Positions 8,130 to 16,532 of a stretch of 37,300 bases of DNA are shown here, in pieces. Position 1 is the first letter of the stretch; every line of letters starts with the position of its first letter. Position numbers and translations under genes: made by a program. The DNA is from a virus: positions 1 through 37,300 of IMG/VR virus record IMGVR_UViG_3300023196_001274; one strand, given 5' to 3'. A model generated the notes under the pieces. That model saw only the letters and a program-made list of their open reading frames with translations, made no database searches and was not told the DNA's origin.

Positions 8130-9599
8130 ATGGCTAATGTAAGTCCTGTGTTTGGATCAATTATTCCTTCACAACAACAACAAACCTTAAGTTCAAACTA
8201 TTTGAACTTTACCGACGGTACTTCTGATTTTGCTCAGCAGTATCTTCCTGAAATTTACGAACAAGAAGTAGAGCGTTACGGTAACCGTACACTTTCTGGT
8301 TTCTTACGAATGGTTGGCGCTGAAATGCCAATGACATCTGACCAAGTTGTTTGGTCTGAACAAAACCGTCTACACATTGCATACAACGCTGTTGTCGCTA
8401 CTGTAGCTGGAGCTGTTGGAGCAAAAGTATCTACATTGACAATTCCTGTCGGTGGTTCTGGAGCTACTCTTATTCAAAACGTTGTATCTCCTGGTTCTAC
8501 TCTTGTAGTTATGAATCCTGCTACTGGTGCTGAGTTAAATTGTTACGTAGTAGCTTCTGGTGCAACCCCTGGTTCTGCTTTAGCTGCCGGCGTTTTAACC
8601 GTTGCCCCTTATACTCAAGAAGCTCTTGATGGTAGTGGTGGTGGAGCTGCTGAGGTTGATTTAGTTACTGGCGGCCCTGCTCTTAAGATCTTTGTATATG
8701 GTTCTGAATATGCAAAAGGAACTACTGATGCAAACCGTATTTCAGTTACTCCATCTTTCACTCAATACTCAAACTCTCCTATTATTATCAAGGACAAATA
8801 TGCTATCAATGGTTCTGACACTGCTCAGATCGGTTGGGTAGAAGTTTCTACTGAAGATGGTACTGGAGGATTCCTTTGGTATTTGAAAGCTGAGTCTGAA
8901 ACTCGTTTACGTTTCGAAGATTACTTAGAAATGGCAATGGTAGAAGGTGAATTGAAATCAGGTGGTTCAACTGCAAATGTTAAAGGTACAGAAGGTCTTT
9001 TCGCTGCTATTAAAAGTCGTGGAAATGTACTAGTTGATTTTACAGCTGCTACTGGATTAGCTCAATTTGATAGTATTCTTAAGAATCTAGACACTCAAGG
9101 TGCAATTGAAGAAAACATGCTTTTCTTAAATCGCGAAACTAGTTTAGATTTTGATGATATGCTAGCTGGTATTGGTGCTGGTGCTGTTTACGCAGGGGGT
9201 AGCTCTTATGGTGTGTTTGAGAACTCTTCAGAAATGGCTTTAAATCTTGGATTTAGTGGTTTCCGTCGTGGTTCTTATGATTTCTATAAGACTGACTGGA
9301 AATACTTAAACGATGCTTCTACTCGTGGTGGTGTTGCTGATGCTGGCATCGAAGGAGTACTTGTTCCTGCTGGAACATCTACTGTTTACGATCAAATCTT
9401 AGGAACTAATATTCGTCGTCCTTTCTTACATACTCGTTATCGTGCTTCACAGACCGATGATCGTCGTATGAAAAACTGGATCACTGGTTCTGTAGGTGGA
9501 GCTTACACTTCTGATCTTGATGCAATGGAAGTGCACTTCCTTTCTGAAAGATGTCTTGTAACCCAAGCTGCTAACAATTTCGTATTGTTCACAGACTAA
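8130..9599 (+). CDS. Major capsid protein
   Basis: A 489-residue protein following the scaffold. It begins with SPVFGSIIPSQQQQTLSS, then FAQQYLPEIYEQEVERYGN, a pattern of HK97-fold podoviral capsid proteins. Residues about 80-185 form a Gly/Ala/Val-rich beta segment (AVGAKVSTLTIPVGGSGATL, PGSTLVVMNPATGAELNCYV) that looks like an inserted surface domain. The rest alternates helices and strands (LRFEDYLEMAMVEGELKSGG). Codon use is unlike its neighbours: of 19 Arg codons, 16 are CGT and only one is AGA, whereas nearby genes use mainly AGA. This is the usual mark of very high expression. The A-rich leader at 8108-8129 and the terminator just after the stop agree. Confidence 0.88.
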   Translation: MANVSPVFGSIIPSQQQQTLSSNYLNFTDGTSDFAQQYLPEIYEQEVERYGNRTLSGFLRMVGAEMPMTSDQVVWSEQNRLHIAYNAVVATVAGAVGAKVSTLTIPVGGSGATLIQNVVSPGSTLVVMNPATGAELNCYVVASGATPGSALAAGVLTVAPYTQEALDGSGGGAAEVDLVTGGPALKIFVYGSEYAKGTTDANRISVTPSFTQYSNSPIIIKDKYAINGSDTAQIGWVEVSTEDGTGGFLWYLKAESETRLRFEDYLEMAMVEGELKSGGSTANVKGTEGLFAAIKSRGNVLVDFTAATGLAQFDSILKNLDTQGAIEENMLFLNRETSLDFDDMLAGIGAGAVYAGGSSYGVFENSSEMALNLGFSGFRRGSYDFYKTDWKYLNDASTRGGVADAGIEGVLVPAGTSTVYDQILGTNIRRPFLHTRYRASQTDDRRMKNWITGSVGGAYTSDLDAMEVHFLSERCLVTQAANNFVLFTD

Positions 9600-9606
9600 T
9601 TACCTT

Positions 9607-9655
9607 AGTAATATTACCCCTGTCTTATCGATGGGGGTAATTATTACTTTTATTT
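9607..9655 (+). terminator. Intrinsic terminator after capsid gene
   Basis: Left arm 9607-9620 (ending ATTACCCC) pairs with right arm 9634-9648 (GGGGTAAT onward) over 14 base pairs with one bulged base at 9642. A loop of 13 bases separates the arms and a T-rich run (TTTTATTT) follows. It lies 7 bases after the capsid stop and probably limits transcription into the next gene or stabilises the capsid mRNA end. Confidence 0.8.
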
Positions 9656-9677
9656 AACTATTTAATTTTATTATATT

Positions 9678-10511
9678 ATGAAAACAACAAACACAAATCC
9701 AAAGCCACAAAAGGCTGTTGAAGAAACAATGGTTAAAACTGCTAAAGCAGAACCAAAAAAAGAAACAAAACCAGTTGATACCTGGGAGATAAAAGATAGA
9801 ATGTATATTGTTGTTGGCCACGCGCCACTAACATTAACAATATCTTCAAGACATACTTCGCGCCATCCATTATTGTGGTTTGACGAAGAACAAAGAATGC
9901 AAAGAGAGCTTAGATATGCTACAAACCAAAACTCACCATTTGCTGATGAGCAAAAAGGAGAGTCTACACTTGGTCATATTATGTTTAAAGATGGTGTTTT
10001 ATTTGTTAAGAAAGAACAACAAAATCTTCAAAAATTATTGTCTTTGTATCATCCATTAAGAAATAATAAATACTACGAGCACAATGCCGTAGCTATTGCC
10101 GAGTACGAGCTAGATGATTTAGAAATTCAAATAGACGCAATGATGGCTGCTAGATCAATGGAAGTTGACGCCGCTGAAGCTATCTTACGTGTGGAGATTG
10201 GATCAAAAGTATCTGAAATGACTTCAAAAGAAATAAAAAGAGATCTTCTTTTGTTTGCAAAAAGAAATCCAGATTTATTTATTGAACTAGCAAATGACGA
10301 TAACGTACAGCTTCGCAATGTAGCTGTTAAGGCAATTGAAGCAGGGATAATTAGATTATCTCAAGATCAACGCTCGTTTCATTGGGGCACTAATGACAGG
10401 AAACTAATGAACGTACCTTTTGATGAAAATCCATATTCAGCTATGGCTGCGTGGTTTAAAACTGACGAAGGAGTTGAAGTCTATAGAAGTATAGAGAAAA
10501 ACTTAAAATAA
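9678..10511 (+). CDS. Conserved phage protein, virion-region, unknown role
   Basis: A 277-residue protein lying between capsid and connector genes. The first 35 residues are Lys/Glu/Pro rich and likely disordered. From about 40 it is well ordered: DRMYIVVGHAPLTLTISSRH, HPLLWFDEEQRMQRELRYA, STLGHIMFKDGVLFVKKEQQ and the motif LLSLYHP. Residues about 180-235 look like two HEAT-like helical pairs (SKEIKRDLLLFAKRNPDLFI, NVQLRNVAVKAIEAGI). I recall closely similar proteins in the same position in marine phages, where they are annotated only as hypothetical. A role in head completion is possible from position. It is bracketed by two hairpins (9607-9655 and 10523-10560), so it may form its own transcription unit. 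Confidence 0.8.
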   Translation: MKTTNTNPKPQKAVEETMVKTAKAEPKKETKPVDTWEIKDRMYIVVGHAPLTLTISSRHTSRHPLLWFDEEQRMQRELRYATNQNSPFADEQKGESTLGHIMFKDGVLFVKKEQQNLQKLLSLYHPLRNNKYYEHNAVAIAEYELDDLEIQIDAMMAARSMEVDAAEAILRVEIGSKVSEMTSKEIKRDLLLFAKRNPDLFIELANDDNVQLRNVAVKAIEAGIIRLSQDQRSFHWGTNDRKLMNVPFDENPYSAMAAWFKTDEGVEVYRSIEKNLK

Positions 10512-10522
10512 CATGTAATACT

Positions 10523-10560
10523 AATATAGGGGTAGCCGCGTAATGCGGCTTCCTTATATT
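10523..10560 (+). terminator. Terminator-like or processing hairpin
   Basis: A hairpin with outer arms AATATA (10523-10528) and TATATT (10555-10560), an imperfect middle, inner arms AGCCGC (10534-10539) and GCGGCT (10545-10550), and a five-base loop. It follows the stop at 10511. The bases after it (ATAATAAAAAAAC) are not a T run, so it may be an mRNA processing or stability element and not a true terminator. Confidence 0.5.
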
Positions 10561-10576
10561 ATAATAAAAAAACAAG

Positions 10577-11341
10577 ATGGCGTTAAACGTAGATACAGTT
10601 TATAAGACAGTATTGCTAATAATGAACAAGGAGCAGAGAGGTTATGTTACCCCTGACGAGTTCAACAAAATAGCAACACAGGTTCAGTTACAAATCTTTG
10701 AAAATTATTTCGAAGATTACACACAGCAATTACGCACGCCTCAGAATACGAGCGAATACTCGGAAAGACTTAAAGAGTTAGATAATAAAATATCTATATT
10801 CAAAACAACAGCAACGGGAGCACAGCTAACATATGTAGCTTCTACACCCGCGTATTTCCAAGGACCTACATTCATTTCGGCCGCTATGCCTCCTGGTCAA
10901 TCTCCACAAACATCCGTTTATAAACTTGGTACAGTTATTTATAAAGCTGAAACACAGTATGAAATAGAATGCCAAAGAGCCCAGAAAAATGATTTTCTTT
11001 TATTTAATAAATCTCCGCTTACTAGACCCACGGCAAGTTTTCCTCAGTATTTATGGGAAAATGAGCGCATTACTATATACCCTCAGTCAATAAATAATGT
11101 AAACGATATTACTATATCTTATATTAAAAAACCGCAAGACGTGGTATGGGGTTATACGCAAAGCGGCAACGCGTATATTTACAACGCTACACTTTCGCTT
11201 TGGCCTGAATTAGACTCAACAGAACAGGTTAATTTTATACTTAAAGTGTTAATGTATATGGGTATAGTTGTAAATGACCCGCTTATTATACAAGCTGCGG
11301 CTCAAGAATCACAAAAAATAGAAGTTAACGCTAAAAGCTAA
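10577..11341 (+). CDS. Head-tail connector / ring protein (probable)
   Basis: A 254-residue protein. Its N-terminus, LNVDTVYKTVLLIMNKEQRG followed by YVTPDEFNKIATQVQLQIFE, forms a compact helical domain that I recall at the start of an adaptor-like virion protein common in marine and crAss-like podoviruses. The middle is beta-rich (PAYFQGPTFISA, IYKAETQYEIECQ), and the C-terminal part contains the motif QYLWENERITIYPQS followed by ISYIKKPQDVVWGY. Such a helix-then-beta pattern suits a ring between portal and tail. It abuts the next gene with only 6 bases between them, in agreement with paired ring proteins. The exact ring assignment cannot be made without structural comparison. Confidence 0.65.
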   Translation: MALNVDTVYKTVLLIMNKEQRGYVTPDEFNKIATQVQLQIFENYFEDYTQQLRTPQNTSEYSERLKELDNKISIFKTTATGAQLTYVASTPAYFQGPTFISAAMPPGQSPQTSVYKLGTVIYKAETQYEIECQRAQKNDFLLFNKSPLTRPTASFPQYLWENERITIYPQSINNVNDITISYIKKPQDVVWGYTQSGNAYIYNATLSLWPELDSTEQVNFILKVLMYMGIVVNDPLIIQAAAQESQKIEVNAKS

Positions 11342-11347
11342 TAAGAT

Positions 11348-12586
11348 ATGCCTATTCCTAATGGCGGTTTAATTACCGAAACTAATCAACAATATTACGA
11401 GGGTGCTCAGGGATTTCAACAAAATGCAGGCGGTACTTTAACCTCTTTCACAACTACGTTTGATACTGACTTAGCCTTTGGTAGCTATAACCCTGCCAAC
11501 GATAGTTATATTTTAAATAACTTTAAACTATATACAAGCGCTACTGGATTAGCTGGTACTTATACGGAATATGTTTTAGCTTACACGGTAACTGGTAACA
11601 CAATAAGCTTTACCCCAGCCGCGAACACTTTTGTTGTTGTTCAACTAAAGTCTTTAGAGGGAGGTAAATACGGACAAACAACAGCTGAAAAAGCTTTTGG
11701 CACCGCTGTTAATGAAAACTACGGTAGCTATTCATACATAACATTAAACGATGTTATAAATAACTTTCTTATTGCCTACGTTGGCCAAGACAAGCTTATA
11801 CCAAGTGTAAAGAGAACTGATGTTATTTTTCACGCCAAGCGTGGATTACAGGAGTTTAGCTACGACACCTTAAAAAGTATTAAGTCTCAAGAACTTACAG
11901 TCCCACCAAGTTTAAGCGTTATAATCCCACAAGACTACGTTAACTACGTGGCTGTATCTTGGATTGATAGATTAGGCGTTAAACGACCAATTTATCCAGC
12001 AAACGACTTACATGTAAATCCTTACGAAATACCTATCCAAGACTCAACTGGGATGCCAACGCAAGATGACATTGGAGACAACCTAGAGGGAACATCTCAA
12101 ATAAACCAAAGATGGAACGCTGCTAATGTTATGTTTATAAATGGCGGTTGGGCGTTAGTTGATTACAATCAAGGAATGGACTATGGTGGCTACGGTGGTA
12201 ACAACGTGATGAACTTCTACGGGCAGCAATATGGTCTTGATGGCAAATACTCTCAAGTCAACGGCTGGTTTACTATAGATCCTAGAGAAGGCATGATGTC
12301 TTTTTCTAGCAACCTAAGCGGAGCTCTTATACTCTTAGAATACATATCTGATGGTTTAGCATATGAACTAGATACTAAGGTTCCTAAGATGGCAGAAGAA
12401 GCTTTGTATGCTCATATTTCGCATGCTATTATAGCTTCAAGAATAAACCAACCAGAGTATATAGTACAAAGACTTAAAAGAGAACGAAGTGCTAAATTAA
12501 GAAATGCCAAGATTAGACTTTCTAATATTAAACTAAGTGAGTTTATTCAAGTTATGAGAGGTCAATCTAAATGGTTAAAACATTAA
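11348..12586 (+). CDS. Tail ring / tube-type virion protein
   Basis: A 412-residue protein with two parts. The first 120 residues hold a beta module (ITETNQQYYEGAQGF, TFDTDLAFGSYNPANDSYIL, FTPAANTFVVVQLK) that resembles a mobile beta domain of marine phage virion proteins. From about 135 it has a helical then beta part: LNDVINNFLIAYVGQDKLIP, IFHAKRGLQEFSYDTLKSIK, LTVPPSLSVIIPQDYVNYVA, then a helical end (EEALYAHISHAIIASRI, RRERSAKLRNAKIR-like). The second part is a family I recall next to the connector in uncultured marine podoviruses. The gene lies between the connector and the muzzle gene, which fits a tail ring or tube. The N-terminal module may decorate the outside. Function is inferred from order. 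Confidence 0.65.
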   Translation: MPIPNGGLITETNQQYYEGAQGFQQNAGGTLTSFTTTFDTDLAFGSYNPANDSYILNNFKLYTSATGLAGTYTEYVLAYTVTGNTISFTPAANTFVVVQLKSLEGGKYGQTTAEKAFGTAVNENYGSYSYITLNDVINNFLIAYVGQDKLIPSVKRTDVIFHAKRGLQEFSYDTLKSIKSQELTVPPSLSVIIPQDYVNYVAVSWIDRLGVKRPIYPANDLHVNPYEIPIQDSTGMPTQDDIGDNLEGTSQINQRWNAANVMFINGGWALVDYNQGMDYGGYGGNNVMNFYGQQYGLDGKYSQVNGWFTIDPREGMMSFSSNLSGALILLEYISDGLAYELDTKVPKMAEEALYAHISHAIIASRINQPEYIVQRLKRERSAKLRNAKIRLSNIKLSEFIQVMRGQSKWLKH

Positions 12587-12591
12587 ATTAA

Positions 12592-15500
12592 ATGGCTGAA
12601 ATTAAAAATACTTTTATACGCTCTAAAATGAACAAAGATCTTGATGATCGCCTTGTTCCTACTGGAGAGTATCGAGACGCTTTGAATATTTCTATAAGTA
12701 GATCAGAAGGTGACGATGTTGGAGCTTTGGAAAACGTGCTTGGTAACGATTATATTTTTCAGGGACAAAACAACCACACGTGTATTGGGTATTTTAGTGA
12801 TTCCAACACTCAAGTTATTTATTATTTTGTGACAAACTATATAGATTCTTCTATAGATAAGATTTCTAACTTTGCGCCACTAGATAGCGAGTGCTCTATT
12901 AGAGCGTACAATTTTAAAAATAACCAAAACACTGTTTTAGTCGAAGGCCCTTTTTTAAATTTTTCAGCAAACAAACCTATAACAGGCGTGAATGTTGTTG
13001 AAGATCTTTTATTTTGGACAGATGATAGAAATCAACCAAGAAAAATAAATATTGATAGCGCTTTTGAGTTCCCAGCTAGACAAGGCGTAAGCGGTAGCGG
13101 ACAAGGAGCCGTTGGGGTAAATCCTTACTACACGACAGAAGATCAAATATCTGTAGCTAAGTATTATCCTTGGAAACCAATAAGCTTAATGAACATTAAC
13201 GAGGTGGCAGCTGGAGCGACTCCAACAACCTCAACAATGTCAAACCCTTCACAAGAGCGCATACCGTTAGACCAACCTACGGCACCCATTCCGCCAGGCA
13301 GCGCAATCACAACGTATAATAACCCAGACTATGATGTTAATTTCGCTGGAGATCCTGATTATTTGTCTGATAAATTTATACGCTTAAGCTATAGGTTTAA
13401 GTTTGACAATAACGAATACTCCTTAATAGCGCCGTTTACCCAACCTTGTTTTATACCAAAACAAAATGGGTATTTTTTATACGAAGGAAGTGACCCAACT
13501 AAAGGTGACCAACAAAAGGCCTACAGAAGCACAATTGTGAGTTTTTTTGAAAACAATGTAACCCAAATGTTGGCTAACATTGAGCTTGAAACCACCACGC
13601 CTGATATAGATTTAAAAATAAAAGAAGTAGACATATTATACAAAGAATCTGATGGCTTATCTATTAAGGTAATAGAATCAGTGCCTATAAATCAAGTGTT
13701 AGCAAGCATGCAGGCCAACGCGGCAGCTGGTGGGAATCCACGGGTTTTTACGTATAAATATATCTCTACAAAACCGTACAAAACACTTCCAGACGATCAA
13801 TTGCCAAGGGTATATGATCAAGTACCTGTCAGAGCGCTTGGGCAAGAGGTTTCTGGCAATAGGGTTATATATGGTAATTTTACAACAAAAGGCTCTTCGT
13901 TAAATAAAATTGACTATAGTGTTTTGTTTGGAGATAAAACACCATTGCTTGGCGTGAGTCAGAAAGAATACCCTAACCACACATTAAAACAAAACAGAAA
14001 CTATCAAGTTGGCTTTGTGCTAGCGGATAGATTTGGTAGACAATCAAGTGTTATATTGTCTTCTAATGACGCTGCGGTTATAAGCGGAGGTATTGCTTAT
14101 GGAGGATCAACAATATATGTTCCTTACAAAAACGGAGGAACTTCTATTATAGACTGGCCTGGTTACGCCTTAAGAACACTAGTCAATTCATTAATCCCAA
14201 CCAAATCTCAAGCAGGTATTAGCGGTTATCCAGGAATCTACAAAGACTCTAACGCTAGTGTAGATTATTTTTTATTAAATACACTTGGCACTGGTTATTC
14301 CACCGGAACAAATATAGCTACAACGGGTGGCACTGGAACCGGTTTAACCGTTGATATATTAGCTGTATTTGGTGGTAAAATAGGTTCATTAATCATTAAT
14401 AATCCAGGCTCTGGATACACAAATGGCGATCAGATAACAGTTACCGGTGGTAACGTGGACTGCACACTAACTGTCTCTGTTGATCCTGCTAATCCTATGG
14501 GTTGGTATACTTATAAAATAGTCGTAAGACAAACAGAGCAAGATTACTATAATGTCTACCTACCAGGTATATTAAATGGATACCCTAGAACATATATTGA
14601 TAGTGAGGTAACGCCGCCGGCTGTTAACACCGTGTTTGAAAGAGGAGAAACAGCTAATATTGTACTATATAATGACAATATAAATAAAATACCTAGAGAT
14701 TTAAACGAAGTAGGTCCTGACCAAAAACAATATAGAAGTGCGGTTCGTTTGTTCGGTAGAGTTTCACCTATAAACTACTCAACTCCTACCCCAAATGTAA
14801 TAAACTATAATAAACAATATTACCCAAGCACCGTAGGTGATTCAGTCACGTCTATATCTACTTTAGCAGATACAAACTATAACGGCACAACGCTAGGTGA
14901 TATAACAGAACTAGATACAAGTGGGGGAGCTGGTAATCACCAGGCGCTCTCTGCTTATTCTCTTGAATATCCTGAGTTTTATCAAAGTAATACAAATCCA
15001 CTAATAGCAAGAATTTCTACAGAAAAACAAATAGGTAAGTGGAACACGGCTCCAGCAACTGGTTATAAAAACACGCTAGCCGTGTATGAAACAGATCCGG
15101 TGGAATCTTTATTAGATATTTACTGGGAAACAACTTCTTCTGGTAGAATAAAAGACTTAAATAAGGCTATTTTAGATGGTGGTTTTTTAGGCGCTATAGC
15201 AACTTCTGGCTATCAATTTAACTTAAGTGAGGCTGGCGCGCCAACCACTAATTGTTTTGCCAGCAAGGTATCTGCTATAAATGGCCTTGGTAATATTATA
15301 TACGACAATATAGACTTTACGCTTGTTGGTGTTACTGATGGTAACGGTGTTAACGTAACTAGTAGGTTTGAAATATATAAAATAACACCAGGTATTCCAT
15401 CGCCAACCACGCCTATTGGTTTTAACATAAGAACAAAAGCAGGTGAATATTTTTATGTCGGTCAAGATGACGAGCCTATAACATTCACTTTTGTTGTAAA

Positions 15501-16503
15501 TTGTGAAAACACAGACGGCGGTAACACGTACAACGGTACTATTGTGTTAAATGATGACTGCCAAATAGACAATGTTGCTCCTAATTTTTATATAAATAAT
15601 TCATGCGGTAGTAATTTACTTAGCCAAAACTACCCAAACAGAATAATCACTTTACCCAATATCAATGAACCAAAAAATGGCGACGTTAAAGTTTGGACTT
15701 TTTATGCGCAAAATGGGTCAAACTGCTCTGGTGGTTTACAAAAAGAAGAAGTAATATTCACGCTAAAAGAGGACGGCGTTGAATACACGCAGGGCGAAGG
15801 AAAGTATTTTATTGTTCCTAAAGTAGGAGATCAAGAAGGCAACCAAGACTGGTCTTCAAACCCAGGCGCATGTCAAGTTTATTGTAGAAATGGAGCAGAA
15901 CCAACCGCTTTATCCCCGCTGTCAACGTTATTGATAACAGCTAAAGACGCTAATGGAACTAGAGACACTGAAAATACTTTTACACTAGAGCAAACAGTTA
16001 CAGAATACATCGGACCACAAGCTTTTATTAATTCATTAAACCCTGTTTGCATAGTAGGACCATATAACACTGGAACTAATCAATATGAATTAATAACATT
16101 AAGATACGAGGTTGTCTGGAGTAATTTAATTATTGGTAATACTATCGATGTAACTTATAGTTCTAGCTTATCAAACCAAGGGGCTACGTGGGGCAACCCA
16201 GGCGATCCATGTGGTGTTCCTGGCATGCCTACCGGTGGCGGTAATGTTTCAAATGGATCTTTTGTGGCAACGGCAGCAACACAAAGTTATTATATAGACA
16301 TAAGATTTGAGTTTATATACAACTTCCCGCCATACGGTGGCTACTACAGTAAAGAAAACATTGAAATAGCTTCTTATGACGCTACTGGTAATTATACGGG
16401 TAATATTTTAACAACTATATTCACAGGCAACGAGGCGTTGTATAGTGCTGTGGAAAACCTAGAACAAGCAGGAACACCTTGCCCTTGTATTCCTACTCCG
16501 TAA
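12592..16503 (+). CDS. Tail stabilisation / muzzle protein, N-terminal part
   Basis: A 1303-residue protein. Residues 12-50 carry KMNKDLDDRLVPTGEYRDAL and EGDDVGALENVLGN, the signature start of a large tail stabilisation ('muzzle') protein in crAss-like and marine podoviruses. A beta-propeller-like region follows (FSDSNTQVIYYFVTN, VEDLLFWTDDRNQPRKI). At about 565-630 is a pair of repeats, each built on GTGY or GSGY followed by TGG, a short beta module common in marine phage virion proteins. The last 400 residues are rich in Cys, Asn and Gly, look like Ig-type domains, and end in CPCIPTP. The part that normally follows is encoded separately in the next gene, 29 bases on. A receptor-facing role for the Cys-rich region is inferred. 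Confidence 0.78.
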   Translation: MAEIKNTFIRSKMNKDLDDRLVPTGEYRDALNISISRSEGDDVGALENVLGNDYIFQGQNNHTCIGYFSDSNTQVIYYFVTNYIDSSIDKISNFAPLDSECSIRAYNFKNNQNTVLVEGPFLNFSANKPITGVNVVEDLLFWTDDRNQPRKINIDSAFEFPARQGVSGSGQGAVGVNPYYTTEDQISVAKYYPWKPISLMNINEVAAGATPTTSTMSNPSQERIPLDQPTAPIPPGSAITTYNNPDYDVNFAGDPDYLSDKFIRLSYRFKFDNNEYSLIAPFTQPCFIPKQNGYFLYEGSDPTKGDQQKAYRSTIVSFFENNVTQMLANIELETTTPDIDLKIKEVDILYKESDGLSIKVIESVPINQVLASMQANAAAGGNPRVFTYKYISTKPYKTLPDDQLPRVYDQVPVRALGQEVSGNRVIYGNFTTKGSSLNKIDYSVLFGDKTPLLGVSQKEYPNHTLKQNRNYQVGFVLADRFGRQSSVILSSNDAAVISGGIAYGGSTIYVPYKNGGTSIIDWPGYALRTLVNSLIPTKSQAGISGYPGIYKDSNASVDYFLLNTLGTGYSTGTNIATTGGTGTGLTVDILAVFGGKIGSLIINNPGSGYTNGDQITVTGGNVDCTLTVSVDPANPMGWYTYKIVVRQTEQDYYNVYLPGILNGYPRTYIDSEVTPPAVNTVFERGETANIVLYNDNINKIPRDLNEVGPDQKQYRSAVRLFGRVSPINYSTPTPNVINYNKQYYPSTVGDSVTSISTLADTNYNGTTLGDITELDTSGGAGNHQALSAYSLEYPEFYQSNTNPLIARISTEKQIGKWNTAPATGYKNTLAVYETDPVESLLDIYWETTSSGRIKDLNKAILDGGFLGAIATSGYQFNLSEAGAPTTNCFASKVSAINGLGNIIYDNIDFTLVGVTDGNGVNVTSRFEIYKITPGIPSPTTPIGFNIRTKAGEYFYVGQDDEPITFTFVVNCENTDGGNTYNGTIVLNDDCQIDNVAPNFYINNSCGSNLLSQNYPNRIITLPNINEPKNGDVKVWTFYAQNGSNCSGGLQKEEVIFTLKEDGVEYTQGEGKYFIVPKVGDQEGNQDWSSNPGACQVYCRNGAEPTALSPLSTLLITAKDANGTRDTENTFTLEQTVTEYIGPQAFINSLNPVCIVGPYNTGTNQYELITLRYEVVWSNLIIGNTIDVTYSSSLSNQGATWGNPGDPCGVPGMPTGGGNVSNGSFVATAATQSYYIDIRFEFIYNFPPYGGYYSKENIEIASYDATGNYTGNILTTIFTGNEALYSAVENLEQAGTPCPCIPTP

Positions 16504-16532
16504 CAAAATAAAAAAACAAGTAATTATAAAAT

